This document shows, one piece after another, positions 11,800 to 23,800 of a DNA stretch of 64,000 nucleotides (position 1 is its first letter; each line of letters begins with the position of its first letter). The stretch spans positions 31,655,696 through 31,719,695 of the forward strand of contig CM066312.1 of NCBI GenBank assembly GCA_033807775.1. Direction: 5' to 3'. The notes under the pieces are model-generated. The model searched no databases and was not told the origin of the DNA. It saw only the letters and a list, made by a program, of their open reading frames with translations. Source of the DNA: Saussurea involucrata. Its lineage: Eukaryota; Streptophyta; Magnoliopsida; Asterales; Asteraceae. The position numbers and the translations under genes are program-made.

Positions 11800-13446
11800 A
11801 CCAAATGGACCAAAGATCACCCCATAGATCAAATCATCGGTGATCAACAAGCAGGTGTCCAAACATATAGAGGAGTTGGAAATATTTGTCTCTATGTGAA
11901 TTTTCTCTCTCTTTTATAAACCCAAGAAGATTGATGAAGCTCTTGCAGATCCCTGTTGGATCACTGCCATGCAAGAAGAGCTTTCTCAATTTGAGAGAAA
12001 CAAAGTTTGGAGATTGGTTCCCAGACTCCGAAAGAAGACAATCATTGGAACCAAATGGATCTTCAAAAATAAAATGGATGAAGAAGACACAGTTATCAGA
12101 AACAAGGCCAAACTGGTTGCTCAAGGATACCGACAGGAAGAAGGCATTGATTATGATGAAACGTTTGCCCCTGTTGCAAGACTTGAAGCAATAAGAATCT
12201 TTCTAGCTCATGCTGCCTACCGAAATTTCAGAGTTCTTCAAATGGATGTCAAAAGTGCCTTCCTCAATGGGGAACTTGCAGAGGAAGTCTATGTGAAACA
12301 ACCTCCTGGCTTTGAAGACCCAGCTCATCCAGACTATGTGTACAGAACTAGACAAAGCTCTTTATGGTCTCAAGCAAGCTCCACGTGCTTGGTATGACAC
12401 TCTTGCCAACTTTCTCTTAAAGAATGGATTTTCCAGAGGTAAAATTGACAACACTCTATTCATCAAGGAAACCTCAGGTAATCTTATTCTTGTCCAAATC
12501 TATGTTGATGACATCATCTTTGGTGCCACTGATGAATCACTATGTGATGAGTTTGCTTCTCTCATGATGAGTGAATATGAGATGAGCATGATGGGAGAGC
12601 TTGCATTCTTTTTGGGCCTTCAGGTCAAACAATCTTCAGAAGGAATTTTTTATTAACCAAAGTAAATACATTCGTGACCTTCTGAAGAAACTCAACTTTT
12701 TAGTTAGCTCTCCTATGAAAACTCCCATGGCACCACCTTTGAAACTCAATGCTGATCTTAAAGGTGAATCCGTAGATGTAACTCTTTTTCGTGGAATGAT
12801 TGGTTCCCTTCTGCACTTAACTGCTAGCAGACCGGATATTATGTTTGCTACTTGTCTATGTGCCCGTTATCAAGCCAATCCAAAAGAATCACACTTAAAG
12901 GCTGTAAAACGGATTTTTCGGTATCTCAAGGGTACCTTGCATCTGGGTCTTTGGTATCCCAAAGACTCAGGTTTTGAACTAATTGGGTATTCAGATTCAG
13001 ATTATGCAGGTTCCCAGATTGATAGAAAAAGTACTACAGGAAGCTGCCAACTTCTTGGTGGTAAATTGGTAAGTTGGTCCAGCAAGAAACAAAACTCTGT
13101 ATCAACCTCTACTGCTGAGGCTGAATATGTAGCTGCTGGAAGCTGTTGTGCTCAGATCCTGTGGATGAGAAACCAACTAAGGGATTATGCTCAAATCTAC
13201 TCCAAAGTCCCAATTCTGTGTGATAACTCAAGTTCAATAGCTATTGCAAACAATCCTATTCTTCATTCCAGGTCAAAGCACATAGATATTAGATAGCACT
13301 TCATCAGGGATCTCATATCCAAAGGTGACATTGAGCTACATCTCATTCCTACAGATCTTCAGCTTGCCAACTTGTTCACCAAACCTTTAGATGAAACCAG
13401 GTTCATTTTCCTCATAAGTGAACTTGGCATGTGTAATCTTCAATAA
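11800..13446 (+). pseudogene. pol: copia RT and RNase H (frameshifted)
   Basis: Homology to copia RT starts near KWTKDHPI (about 11803) and is clear from AMQEELSQFERNKVW onward. Motifs in order: TKWIFKNK, QMDVKSAFLNG, ALYGLKQAPRAWYDTL, catalytic YVDDIIFGAT (about 12500), and MMGELAFFLGLQV. RNase H: YSDSDYAGSQIDRKSTTG, STAEAEYVAA and CDNSSSIAIANNP. Breaks: frameshifts near 12345 and 12650, and a TAG near 13294 inside the RNase H tail. The frame ends GMCNLQ with TAA at 13444-13446. This copy is non-functional as it stands. Confidence 0.9.
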
Positions 13447-14352
13447 CTGTGTGTCCTCACCTTCCACCAAAATCTCATCGGTGGACACTCTATCGGAGAA
13501 TTATCTCTAAATCGACTTTCAATTCTTCATCCCTATCGGTGTCTAAGTCTGTATGTTCTCTCTACACCGAAATCCATCTCCATACTCTACACCGAAGCCA
13601 TCACCTACTTCATTACCAACACTCTATTTCCCACCATACATCTCACCCCACCTCTTCTCATCCATCCCACCACATATATTATCCCAACCTCATTTCTTTA
13701 GCATCTTACCATCCAATCTCCTAATGTGCAACCTTCAGTAATGATAAATTCTCTTTCTTCACCGATCTCTCAATGGGACTTATTTCCTTCCTTCTCACCG
13801 ATGACATCATCTTGATGACGTCATCACCATGATCTCATCTCACCAATCTACCTCTCACCAGAACCAACTTTCTATGTGTCATCTCCTCATCCCATTCCTT
13901 CTTCCATCATATTTCACTCTTGGACAGCAACCCAACTCTCTTTTTCTCAAAACCCACATACTACAAACTCTTCCACAGATATCATCCCAAATCCTTCTAC
14001 TCAAAAAATCCTCAAACTCAATCTTTGTGGGTTATCAAAAAATTGGAAGATGAAATTCCAATCTTTTCTTCACCTTGAAGATTTTCTCCATGATGTCGTG
14101 GCAGATTTTATCCAAACTCTTCTGAAGATGCCAGAAGATTTCCTCCAACCTCTTCAAGAAATTCCACCGACTTTTTGTCAAACTCTTGCAAAATTTCGAT
14201 GGGAATGATAAATTTTCGAAAAAAAAAATCCTACCGATTTTCCTACCGAAAATCCTACCGAAATTAGCCAATTTTCGGTGGGATCTTCTCAATTTTCGGT
14301 GGGGAAGCAAAAAAAAAACAAATTTTTTTTTTTTGACCATACCACCGACCAC

Positions 14353-14372
14353 ACCACCGAAATTTCGGTGGT
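14353..14372. repeat. Perfect 20-nt palindrome ACCACCGAAATTTCGGTGGT
   Basis: Fully self-complementary, sitting in a cluster of CCACCGA/TCGGTGG motifs (14230-14395). The same half-site CCACCGAT recurs in the LTRs of this element. Confidence 0.9.
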
Positions 14373-15250
14373 TGGCCCCCAAATTCGGTGGTTATGAGAA
14401 AAAAAATAAAAAAATAAAAAAGAAATTGGTGTTTCCAATTGTATGTGGTGTTTCTTCTCCGTCGTACGCTGAGGGGGAGAAACCATCTGAGGGGAGCAAT
14501 ATCAGCGTCCAACTCGATCAACACCAACCCTCTGTACTCGTTTTCAGCGTCCAACTCGAAAAAAATGAGGAAATCGGGCGGACCGGTCAAAGGGGAGCAC
14601 ATCAGTCCGGGCGGATCTAACTGAGGGGGAGAAACACAAAACCGACTGATCTACTGAGGGGGAGCAAAACAAAGACAAAGGATGATGATGCTGAACAGGA
14701 AGTGCTGAAGATGCCAAGAGAAAGAAAGAAAATGCAAGAGATTGGCAAAAGAATCCTGAGGCTGATTCACTCAAACTCAACCCTCCTCAAAGATTGTCAC
14801 TATAATGGATGTGTCTCCTATCAAAACCCACAGACTCACTTGGCTGAAATCTTTTGAAGTAAGTGGATGACTTGAAGATTTGGAACATTTGAAGAAAAGC
14901 AAAAGTGCCTGAAAGATAAAGTTCTCCAACACATCAACAGGCTGCTAATCAAAATGAAGAATCCTCAAGCCAGATACAAGTTTCAACTCGCCCCTCCAAA
15001 GATGCAAGTAATATTCATTCTGTTCATATTGTTTATAATTCTTTCCTTTTTCTTTCAATTATTTGTACAACTATACCTTGTTTTTTATTTTTTCTTACTT
15101 GTAAATATCATACACACACAAATCCATAAAAAATAAAATAGATCAAAAAAAAATTGGTCTATGTGAAAAGAACCCAAAAAGAGTAAAAAGGGTCAAAATG
15201 CAATTTTATTCAGATACTCTTCAATATTCTTAGTATGGAGCTCAAATTCA

Positions 15251-15263
15251 AATAGGGGGAGAT
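15251..15263 (+). promoter_or_regulatory. Polypurine tract of the copia element
   Basis: AATAGGGGGAGAT directly precedes the 3' LTR start TGTTGGG at 15264. Confidence 0.9.
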
Positions 15264-16371
15264 TGTTGGGTCACCGAAGATTTGAAATTGACTCACCGAT
15301 GTTTCCTCTAAATCTTACTTAGAATATTTTAGCATGGTTCTTTATAATGGTTTGTACAAGATAGCAAATGTTTGGTGAAGTCAAATATCAACCAAAGTCA
15401 AGATTGAAGAATCTCTCATTGTGGAAGTAAGAGACTCTTTATCAACACATGCAAGTCATTGTCCACCGATGGTTGTCTCACACATCGGTGGACACTTCTC
15501 CACCGACCTATCTCTGGGTCGGCAAACATATCCCACCTATGAAGACTCTCAAATAGGTGGGATCTCAAGAAGTCTCAAAGATGCTTTTCTTCAAAGATGT
15601 GTCGCATATCTCAAAGATGCTTTTCTTCAAAGATGTGTCACATATCTCAAAGCATTCATCGGTGGTGTACTCCTTGAAGACAAAATGAGAAGCAAAATTA
15701 TTATGAGACAAGACAAAATGAGAAGCAAAATAATTATGAGACAAAATCAAATTTGCCAAGAATCATCCCACCGATGATGATGCTTAAATCGGTGGGATCC
15801 TTTGTCAAAAAATTTTCTTTGAAGAAAATATCAAGTCTCAAGTAATATTGTCTTGGAAAACACACCAAGGAGACAAACATGGTATTATTCCTATTTCCAA
15901 TGAAGTTCAGCATGGGTATTCCTCCTTGTTTCAAGGAAAAGGTGATTGTGACTTTTCAACTTTTCAGAAGTCCATTGGTACGTAGCAACTAACTGGAGGA
16001 TATTCGTTCTAAGCATTTAATGCTCAATACACTCATCCTCACTATAAAAGGAGGAGGAAGCTCCCATGCAAACGATGCTTTTCTGAAGTCTTTCTATATG
16101 CTAGCATCCTTCATCTCTTAGGAACTTTATAACTTTGAGTCTAAGTGTTCAAGTTATTTTGTTTTCAGTATTACTGTGTGAAGATTGTTAGAATAGATTT
16201 TATCTGTTCTTTCCGCAACAATCAAATTGTTCTATGTGTTCTATGTGTAATTCTTGATTTGAATATTTTCAATAAAAGAATTAATTAAAGTGAAAAATTG
16301 TGTATTGTATTCAATCCCCCCCCCCTTCTACAATACATGTTCTTGTTCTTGTAAGCCATCTGGGACTAACA
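15264..16371 (+). repeat. 3' LTR of the copia element
   Basis: It is collinear with 8163-9271 and ends ACTAACA at 16371, followed by the TSD GAACT. Its C run is shorter (9 C) and there is an extra TTCTTG duplication near 16345. About 15 substitutions were counted by eye. Confidence 0.92.
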
Positions 16372-16542
16372 GAACTCACTAGACCTTATGGTCTAACCCT
16401 CGCTTTCAAAACTAAAAACCTTTCAGGTAAGCAGGTAGATAAGGGTAATGGTAAGCAGTGAGATCCGGATTGGCTTGAAGAGTGCGGATTTGAAGATTTT
16501 GTTAGAATGTCCGAATAGTTATCTTTAGTATGGATTGTTACA
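16372..16542 (+). repeat. Right LTR of the gypsy element, downstream remainder
   Basis: It resumes at GAACTCACTAGACC, matching the left LTR from about 1975, and ends ATTGTTACA at 16542. It carries the inverted repeat TAGACCTTATGGTCTA at 16380-16395. A 130-nt segment present in the left LTR (about 2125-2254) is absent, with a TTAT repeat at both breakpoints. Confidence 0.88.
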
Positions 16543-16855
16543 TAACCTATATTCGAAATGGGCTTTTAATTTTCTAAATTGATGGTTCCGGACAAATTTG
16601 TTTTAACCCCAAAAATTTAAAAGCATTGATCAACAAAATTAACATGGTACTATGGTTGTGAGATAGAAAGTTTTAATTTCAATTAAACACTGCTTTAGAA
16701 ACCTATATGCGAAAAGTATGTGTATATTGTGGCACAAATTATTGGTGCTATGGTTTTTTTTTTCCAAAACAATTGATAATATAGATTTAGAAACTAATAT
16801 GGATTGATATTATGTCTACGAAACAATCGATGAAATTGTTATATATGAATTGTTA
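16543..16855. other. AT-rich spacer, nothing recognised
   Basis: No open frame, terminal repeat or RNA gene is evident between the gypsy end and the TTA duplication at 16853. Confidence 0.6.
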
Positions 16856-17448
16856 AGCCTTGTTTGTTTAAAAAAAATCTATTAACAGTCTTTTATGTCT
16901 TATTGGGTAAGAGGTAGGACTTTCAAGATTGTTTGTTTTTTCAAAAATTTCAGAGCCACTTATATCTTATCGTCCCTATAAGAGGTAAACCAACCTCTTA
17001 TTTGCCTCCTACTGTTCTCCAAATCCTAACGGTTGCGTTTCTTGACCGCTTCTCATTCGACTAACCTTAATCAATCCTTTCTCTCAATTGATCCTTACCT
17101 CTCTCGTGTAAATGAATAATGGCGTCAATGGCATATTTAAAATAATTTATATGATATATTTTCGTTTAATGCTAATTTTATAATTTAGATGTAAATTTCG
17201 TAATGATGATAAAAAAATATGTGAAATTGCATAAATTTATATATAATTTCAACATTATAATATTCAGATGGGTAAAATAAGACAGTTTAAACAGTTTCAT
17301 ACGTTTATTAATTTACAAAAACAAATTATCTTATTCATTCAGATTTCAAACTTCAACACCACCTCTTATCAATAAGAAGTAACATAAAACTTCCGATTTC
17401 AACACCTCTTTAAAAACAAACACCACCTCTTAAAAAACAAACACTACC
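16856..17448. mobile_element. PIF/Harbinger-type non-autonomous element
   Basis: It is flanked by TTA on both sides (16853-16855 and 17449-17451). Ends: AGCCTTGTTTGTTTAAAA, and GGTAGTGTTTGTTTTTTAA as the reverse complement of the right end. Subterminal CACCACCTCTTAT motifs match the element at 47932-48755, so both belong to one family. No transposase frame. A three-base TTA TSD and a G-rich terminus with TGTTTG are typical of PIF/Harbinger. Confidence 0.7.
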
Positions 17449-17451
17449 TTA

Positions 17452-17691
17452 ATATATAATAAAAAATACATATTAAAGATTTTTCGTCTAGGGCCCTTTT
17501 CTAGCATTGGCCCAAAGACTATAAAATTTAAGGAATGGACCTCACAATTTTCTTCAAGCTTTTGGAGTAGTTATTTACTTAAATAACCATCTCATTTAAT
17601 TAAAGATATTTATGTTTTAATTATTAATTTTTTTTATGAAAATATCTGGAATCTCGCAGATCTGACACCACAAAGCACCTTTTATTGTGGT
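17452..17691. other. AT-rich spacer with a small hairpin
   Basis: No gene. At about 17660-17700, TCTGACACCACAA pairs with TTGTGGTGTTAGA around an 11-nt loop, next to the larger foldback that follows. Confidence 0.6.
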
Positions 17692-17946
17692 GTTAGATTT
17701 TTTTCTGACAAAAAATTAAAAAATATTATTTAAAAATGATAAAACCACAAGCCACCGCAAGGGATAGGAGGTTATGTGTCGTAATCCTCTTTACCGCAAG
17801 TCTTGAGGTATTGCAAAAAATGACACGTGTAAGGAAAAAAGGCAAAATGCAAGCCTTTATAGTAAATCGCAAGTCTTGCGGTGGCTTGCAGTTTTGTCAT
17901 TTTTTTTAAAATATATTTTTTTTGTCAGAAAAGTTCTGACACTGCA
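17692..17946. repeat. Foldback hairpin (long inverted repeat)
   Basis: The arms are nearly complementary over about 110 nt: CAAGCCACCGCAAG (about 17748) pairs with CTTGCGGTGGCTTG (about 17876), flanked by AATGAYAAAAC pairs and TCTGACAAAAAA pairs. It resembles a MITE or foldback element and could give a hairpin transcript. I could not find a clear TSD. Confidence 0.65.
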
Positions 17947-18520
17947 AGTAAGAGCATCCACACTCATCTTGCTTTTAGAGACCTTGCAAGATGACATGAT
18001 TTGCCATGTGGATAACAAGATGTTGCAAGATACTCTTATACTTGCTAAATTAGCAAGGTCTTGCAAGATGTAGGACTCACTAAATTTAAGAAACTAATAT
18101 TGTTAGTTATATAATATTGGTTTATTATATTTTTCTTTGATTAGTTTATTACATTATATAATAATATTGGCACTAGGGACCATTTTAGAAAAAAGTTTGG
18201 TGTAATGTAAGAGATGTTATTGCAAAAATGATGTGACACTTTAGAAAAAAACTTTGATCTTGTGGATTGTCTAAAAGATGTGTCAGATATGCGGGATTCC
18301 GGATATTAAAAAAAATTAATGGTAAAAGTTAAATTTTTTAATTTGAACTGATTATTTAATTAAACTAGTTGTTTGCCCATGTAATGCGGCGTGGATGTGA
18401 AATTTGAATAAATATAAATAAACATACCGATTACGAATAAATAATTACATTTGGAATTAACAGGCAAAAGTTAAGTCGATTGGAAAATTGTTTTTAGATT
18501 TTTAAATTGAAAATTTGAAT
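17947..18520. other. Intergenic repeat-like DNA, no gene
   Basis: It begins AGAGCATCCACACTCATC, a phrase common at the ends of small plant transposons, and has a CTTGCAAGATG direct repeat (about 17978 and 18059). The termini are unresolved. Confidence 0.4.
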
Positions 18521-19157
18521 GACGTGATTAGGGGTGTATGCGGATTGAGTTGAGCGATTTTTGACATTTTACAACCCAACCCAATTATGACGGTTTGAAA
18601 AATCTCAACTCAACCCAACCCATTCAAAAGTATAACCCAACCCAACCCAACCCTTGCGGGTTGAGGCGGGTTGGGCGGGTTGAGCGGTTTGATAGTATAC
18701 ATAAAGTTCACGACTGAAATACGACAAATTAAACTAAAAATATACCAACAAAGTTATTAGTTATTACAAGCATCCAAATAGATATTAAAATTCTTTAGTC
18801 TTAAACTTCAAAAGCGTAAATTGTAGCATCCAATTCAAAGCGTAAGTTGTTCGTCCTTAACCACAAATCTAGCCACGACTTTTCGGTATCTCTCTTTATT
18901 AAACGACACCGAAAGTTAAGCAATTTTTGTTTCTTATCGCACACACTATCCAAATACTTCTTACATTGGTTTATTAAATGATTCCACAAAAACTTGCACC
19001 AATTATTTTACTGTCTAACAATTATGATCCTAAGATGCAACCCTTGTTCAATGGTAAGTATTTTGGATTGTTATTATAAAGTAATTTGGGCCTCATGAAT
19101 TATATTAGTTAACAATTATTAAAGTTTTTTTTTATTTGGGCTGCACCTTCAAGTATC

Positions 19158-19158
<1 letters not shown>

Positions 19159-19222
<64 letters not shown>
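19159..19222. repeat. (TG)n(TA)n microsatellite
   Basis: A short TG run followed by about 55 nt of TA, then AGGGAGAGGTTCAAATGAG. The flank suggests a small transposon end, but no partner terminus was found. Confidence 0.85.
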
Positions 19223-19225
<3 letters not shown>

Positions 19226-19547
19226 AGAGGTTCAAATGAGAAGTGCAATTATTTTGAGAAATAGAGAAGTGATCTTGGCCATGCATTCGGTCAAGATCGG
19301 CGGCTTTGACCGAGAAACAGATGATAATTCATCGCGTGGTCTGCACAAGATAGAGGGGTTTCGTAAAAAATACGTGGGACAGGTTCATATATGAATCTTT
19401 GTGTTCATATATGAACCTTTGTATTTAATATACTATACTAAAATATTTGCATATTTATATTTTTGAAAAAGGTTCGAACTCATAATCCAAAAGTCAGTTG
19501 ATAAGTAATATCTTTTTTTCCAAGTAATTAAATCTCTTATGATAATT

Positions 19548-20100
19548 CTAAGGGTGTTTGGTTGACAGAATGTAATTTGATAGAATTATAATTCGTCGAA
19601 GGAATTCAACTTTGAAGTAAAAATTGATATGAAATTGCAAAAAGAAAATCAGGACAATTTAGTGATTATTTGTATCAACTCACATATTAATTTCAACAAA
19701 TCTCATACTAATCACGACACATTAATTCGTATATATTTATGATATTTAATAATATAATTAAATCCAAAAATATTCAATATTGGGTTCATTTCGAAAGTAT
19801 TGACGAAACGATTACAATGGTATAATTTGTAAAAAATAGAAATGTTTTTAATGCATTTTAGTTCATATACATTATTTATGTTTATATGATAAAGGTCTAA
19901 AATGAAAAATAAAAAAGTAAGGGATTAAAAGTAAACTACATACATAATTATAAGGGTAGTAATGTAACGTATAAATTAAAAAAATTGAATTAAGGAGAGA
20001 TTTAAGGAGGAGTGAATGTGGGTGTGCTAATTGAACTTATAATGTAAACTGCGTCCAGATACATGTTTAGGCAGGAAAATACTAAAGTCGGTTTACCAAA
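19548..20100. repeat. Interspersed repeat shared with 46900-47160
   Basis: A segment with TATTGGGTTCATTTCGAA, then ACGATTACAATGGTATAA, is closely similar to 46965-47140 (TATTGGGCTCATTTCGAA, ACGATTATAATGGTGTAA). Its start, AGGGTGTTTGGTTGACAGAATG, resembles the ends of small plant transposons. It is non-coding. Confidence 0.6.
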
Positions 20101-20150
20101 AGACGACACGTGGCATGCTAGTTACTTATTAATTATATGTATAGATATAT

Positions 20151-20680
20151 TGTTAGATCTGAAGTTTTGTCAATAAACCAAGTGTTGAAGATCTGATAAG
20201 AAGACTCAGATGTTCTGAGTAGAGAAGTCAGAGGTCTGACTGTGAAAGCTCAGAAGTATTGATAAGAGGAATCAGAAGTCTGGGAAGAGAAGTCAGATGT
20301 CTGAATTAAGGAGTCAGAAGATCTGAGAAGCGTTATCAGAAGAATGTTCAGAAGTTCTGAACTACCTGTTCAGAACTTATGACGAGATACTTTACTTAGT
20401 ATTTTATAAACTAATTAGGACACGTGTTATGTTATTATTAGTCTTTCTTATTTGTACTGTAGCTTTAAGATGTCCGTTGCAGTATAAATAGTAGTTAGCT
20501 CTATGTTGCTAACTGATTGATTTTTCCCGTATAACTTTGTATTCATTCCTTGTAATCTTTGAGATTCTCTCTCTCTTAGATCTGTAATTCTGTTCATCAT
20601 TGAATACAATTGGGCTTGATCATACAAATTCTCAATTACTGCTTTCTACATTGATTGTAAGATAAGATCCTGAACTTTCA
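20151..20680 (+). repeat. 5' LTR of the Sirevirus with palindrome-rich promoter
   Basis: Starts TGTTAGATCTG and ends ACTTTCA. U3 (20200-20375) holds about seven imperfect palindromes of TCAGA-n-TCTGA type (for example GTCAGAGGTCTGAC and TTCAGAAGTTCTGAA). A TATA box, TATAAAT, lies at 20483-20489, so transcription should start about 30 nt later. Confidence 0.93.
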
Positions 20681-20682
20681 AT

Positions 20683-20695
20683 TGGTATCAGAGCC
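20683..20695 (+). promoter_or_regulatory. Primer-binding site of the Sirevirus
   Basis: TGGTATCAGAGCC lies two bases after the LTR and is complementary to initiator Met tRNA. Confidence 0.92.
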
Positions 20696-20884
20696 AATCA
20701 ACAAACAAGTTCGTTCAAGATTGTTATCGCGAAGATCGATTGATCAATTTATTGATTCATTCAAAATTCAAAATTCGATTCCGCTGCTAGGGCTAGTTCT
20801 TGAATTCTTGGCAATTCTTGAATTACCTGTTACATTTCGATCAAGAAACTCGAATTTGTCTTTCTGTTGAATTTTCTTACAATC

Positions 20885-23800
20885 ATGTCTTCTAAAGAAT
20901 ATCTAGCCATGGGATCTGAAACCAAACCGCCTGTTCTTATACCAGAAGAGTATCAGCAATGCAAAATCCGTATGATCCAATTCCTAGACAACATTGATGA
21001 AAATCTTATGATCTCTATTCGAGAAGGTCCAATTGAAGTGTACATCGATGTTGCTGCAACTCCTGCTACAGAGACAACTCCAGAAATTCCAGCGACCAGG
21101 GTGAAAAAGAGTTATTCCCAATACACAGCTGAACAGAAGAATAGGCATGCTATTGACAAAAGAGCAATTACTTTGATGACTTTGGCTGTTCCAAATGAGG
21201 TTCTTAACAGGATTGACAGTGGATCATCAGCTAAAGAAATGTGGGACGAATTGGAAAGGCAGATGCTAGGAACTGTGAGATCTATTCAGGCAAAGTTAAA
21301 TCAAAGCATAAATGCTTATGAAAGGTTCAAAGCAAAAGAGTCAGAAAGTTTGACACAGACATACAGTAAATTTTGCACTATTCTAAATGACTTGAGAAGA
21401 AATGGACTGAAGAAAACGAAGTCAGAAATAAATTACAAATTTCTGAACAGTCTAAATTCAGAATGGTCATCATTTTCCATAAGTCTGCAAATGAACAAGG
21501 ATATGTGTGAAGAAGACTTAAATGATCTGTTCTGTGTTCTTAATCAACATGAAGATTCTGTCAAGTTAGTTGTGGAAGAGAAGAAAAATGTTGCTGATCA
21601 GTTAGCATTCTTATCAAAGTCCAAAGCAATCAAAGCACCCAAAAAGACTGCATATCTATCAGAGATACCTAATCTGGAAGAATCTGACAAGGAAGAAGGA
21701 TCAGAAGATGATGAAGATATCAAGATAATGGCTGAGAAACTAGCTTTGTTGACAAATACTTTCAACAAAATGTATGGGAAGGGTAGATTTCAAGGAAATT
21801 ATAAGAGAGTTGGGAGTTCAGATTATAAGAAGAAAGAAGACAGAGAAGAAAATAAGTTTGAAAAGAGAGTAGAGAGAAGTGAAGAAAACAAAGAAGAGAA
21901 GGATGAGAGAAAAGAAAAGAATCTGTGTTTCAAATGTGGAAAATCTGGCCACTATGCTAAGGATTGCAGAGTTAAAATTGTGAAAGACTATGAGTACTAC
22001 ACCAAGAAGGCTCGGCTTGCAAAGAAGAGAGATGATAAAATTGCTTTGTTGGCTGAACAGGAGAATTGGTTGTACTACACTTCTGATGAAGATGATCATA
22101 TCAACTTTCCACAGATGCAGAGCTATATGGCAAAAATGAGAAATGAGGATGATTCTGATTTTGAAGATGCTGATTCTGAGTCATCTGCTGAGGTACATTC
22201 TTCACTTGAATTAGAGTTAATGACACAGATTGGTGAAATGAAAACTGAATTTGCTAATCTAAGAAAACAGATAAAAGGAGAAAGAAATTTGGTTAACAAA
22301 TTCAGAATTGAAAAAGAAGTAATAAAAGAACAATATGAAGAATCTGAGGCTGAGAAACAGAAAGTTAAAGATGAAAATTCTGAATTGATGAAAAGGCTTT
22401 CTGAACTAAAAGTTGAGTTTTCAAAAATAAAGGATGAAAAAGGTGATTTACAAATAAAATTTGATATGTTATTTGAAGAAAGAAAGAATTTATACACCAA
22501 AATTAAAGAATTAGAAGATCTGAATTTGAAAAGGGGTCAGACTCAGCAAACACTAAATCTTTTATTAAGCAATGTTAAAGATACAAGATTTTACAACCCA
22601 AAGAAGGGATTGGGATTGGAAGAAAATGTCACTTTAAAAAGAGCTCCAATAAACTTGTATGAAAAACTTCAAGTTTCTAAGCCAAAAATCCCAGAAATTG
22701 TTGAAGTTTTCATAAGACCTGCTAGTTCTATAACAAGTTCTGACAATTTGCAAAGACCAAACTCTAAAAAGTCAGATGAGAAAATTTCTGAGTCTAAAAC
22801 AGAAAAGTCAGTTGGTTCAGAAGAAAAGGTTAAGAAAGAAATTTCTAAACCAACAGATGAGAAGCCAAGATACAATGATACTATATTCAAGTATGATTCT
22901 TTAAATGTCAGCTACAAAAATAAACAACCAAGTTTTTCATATGATGACATTGAGAGCATATTTGACACAAGTAAAAATTCTGAAACAGTCAATCAGAAGT
23001 CTGAAACTTCTAGTCAGGATTCTGAACTTTGTAGTCAGAACTCTGAGTCTAAAGATCAGACATCTGAGTCTGTAAATCAGAACTCTGACTTAGGTAGTCA
23101 GAAGTCTGATTCAACTGGATTTTCTGAAACAAAATCAGATGAATTTTTGCAACTTGAAAAGAAATTTAATCTTGTGAGTCAAGAACTTGAGGACTTAAGA
23201 AAAGCTTATGATGAACTTGAAAATGATTTTTGTGAGGTGGATATTAAACTTGAAGAAGCTTTGAAAGAAAAGAATATTTTTATTCAGAAAATAACAGAGC
23301 TTGAAAAACTGAAGACTGAGTATGATCTTTTTAAAATTAATGCTTCAAGAGAAAATGATAAATTCTTTAATGAATCAAGTACATATGAAAAAGGTGAATC
23401 ATCCAATTCTTCTAACAAAAAGAATTTGACTTTTTCAGAAAAAGAAGAAAGCAAAAGGAAAGATGATCTTGCAAAGTTGAATGATCTGAAAAGGGATCTT
23501 GAGAAGCTTAGAATGAAATCTACTTCTGAACTCAAAGCTAGAAATTCTTGTAATAAGGGCAATTGTACTCTGAACAGTATCAATAAAAATGAAATGACCT
23601 ATGTTTCAGATTTATTGTCACTTGCAAAGAAAAATCTTGTTTGTGTTAGATGTAAAAATGATTCATTCCAATATTCTCATAAATGTCAAGTCAAAATAAC
23701 TTCTGTTTCATACATAAGAAAAGATATTCAGAAAGTTTCAGTTCCTCAAAATACAGAAAAGAAGAAAATTTCTGTTCCTCAGACTCGGAAGAAAGAAAAG

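Larger units (their letters stand above)
13447..15263 (+). other. Long 3' non-coding region with repeated purine tracts and ACCGA motifs
   Basis: About 1.8 kb without a supported gene, in the place where Sireviruses carry an envelope-like ORF. It has at least three purine tracts like the true polypurine tract (CTGAGGGGGAGAAAC at about 14469, 14621 and 14653). It is dense in ACCGA/TCGGT, mostly at 13740-14400, and has a perfect 20-nt palindrome at 14353-14372. Repeated purine tracts before the 3' LTR are a reported Sirevirus trait. Confidence 0.7.
8163..16371 (+). mobile_element. Sirevirus-like Ty1/copia element lacking protease and integrase
   Basis: It is flanked by a perfect 5-bp TSD GAACT (8158-8162 and 16372-16376), with LTRs of 1109 and 1108 nt starting TGTTGGG and ending TAACA. 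Internal order: primer site, gag, a 600-nt segment of unknown origin where protease and integrase should be, RT-RNase H, then 1.8 kb of non-coding DNA with purine tracts. By eye the LTRs differ at about 15 sites, roughly 1.4%. The RT resembles that of the Sirevirus at 20151-33647. It is probably a non-autonomous derivative moved by proteins supplied in trans. Confidence 0.92.

Noticed and set aside
21818..23583. Several minus-strand frames in the Sirevirus gag region
   Set aside because: Shadows of a long plus-strand coding sequence with strong codon bias.
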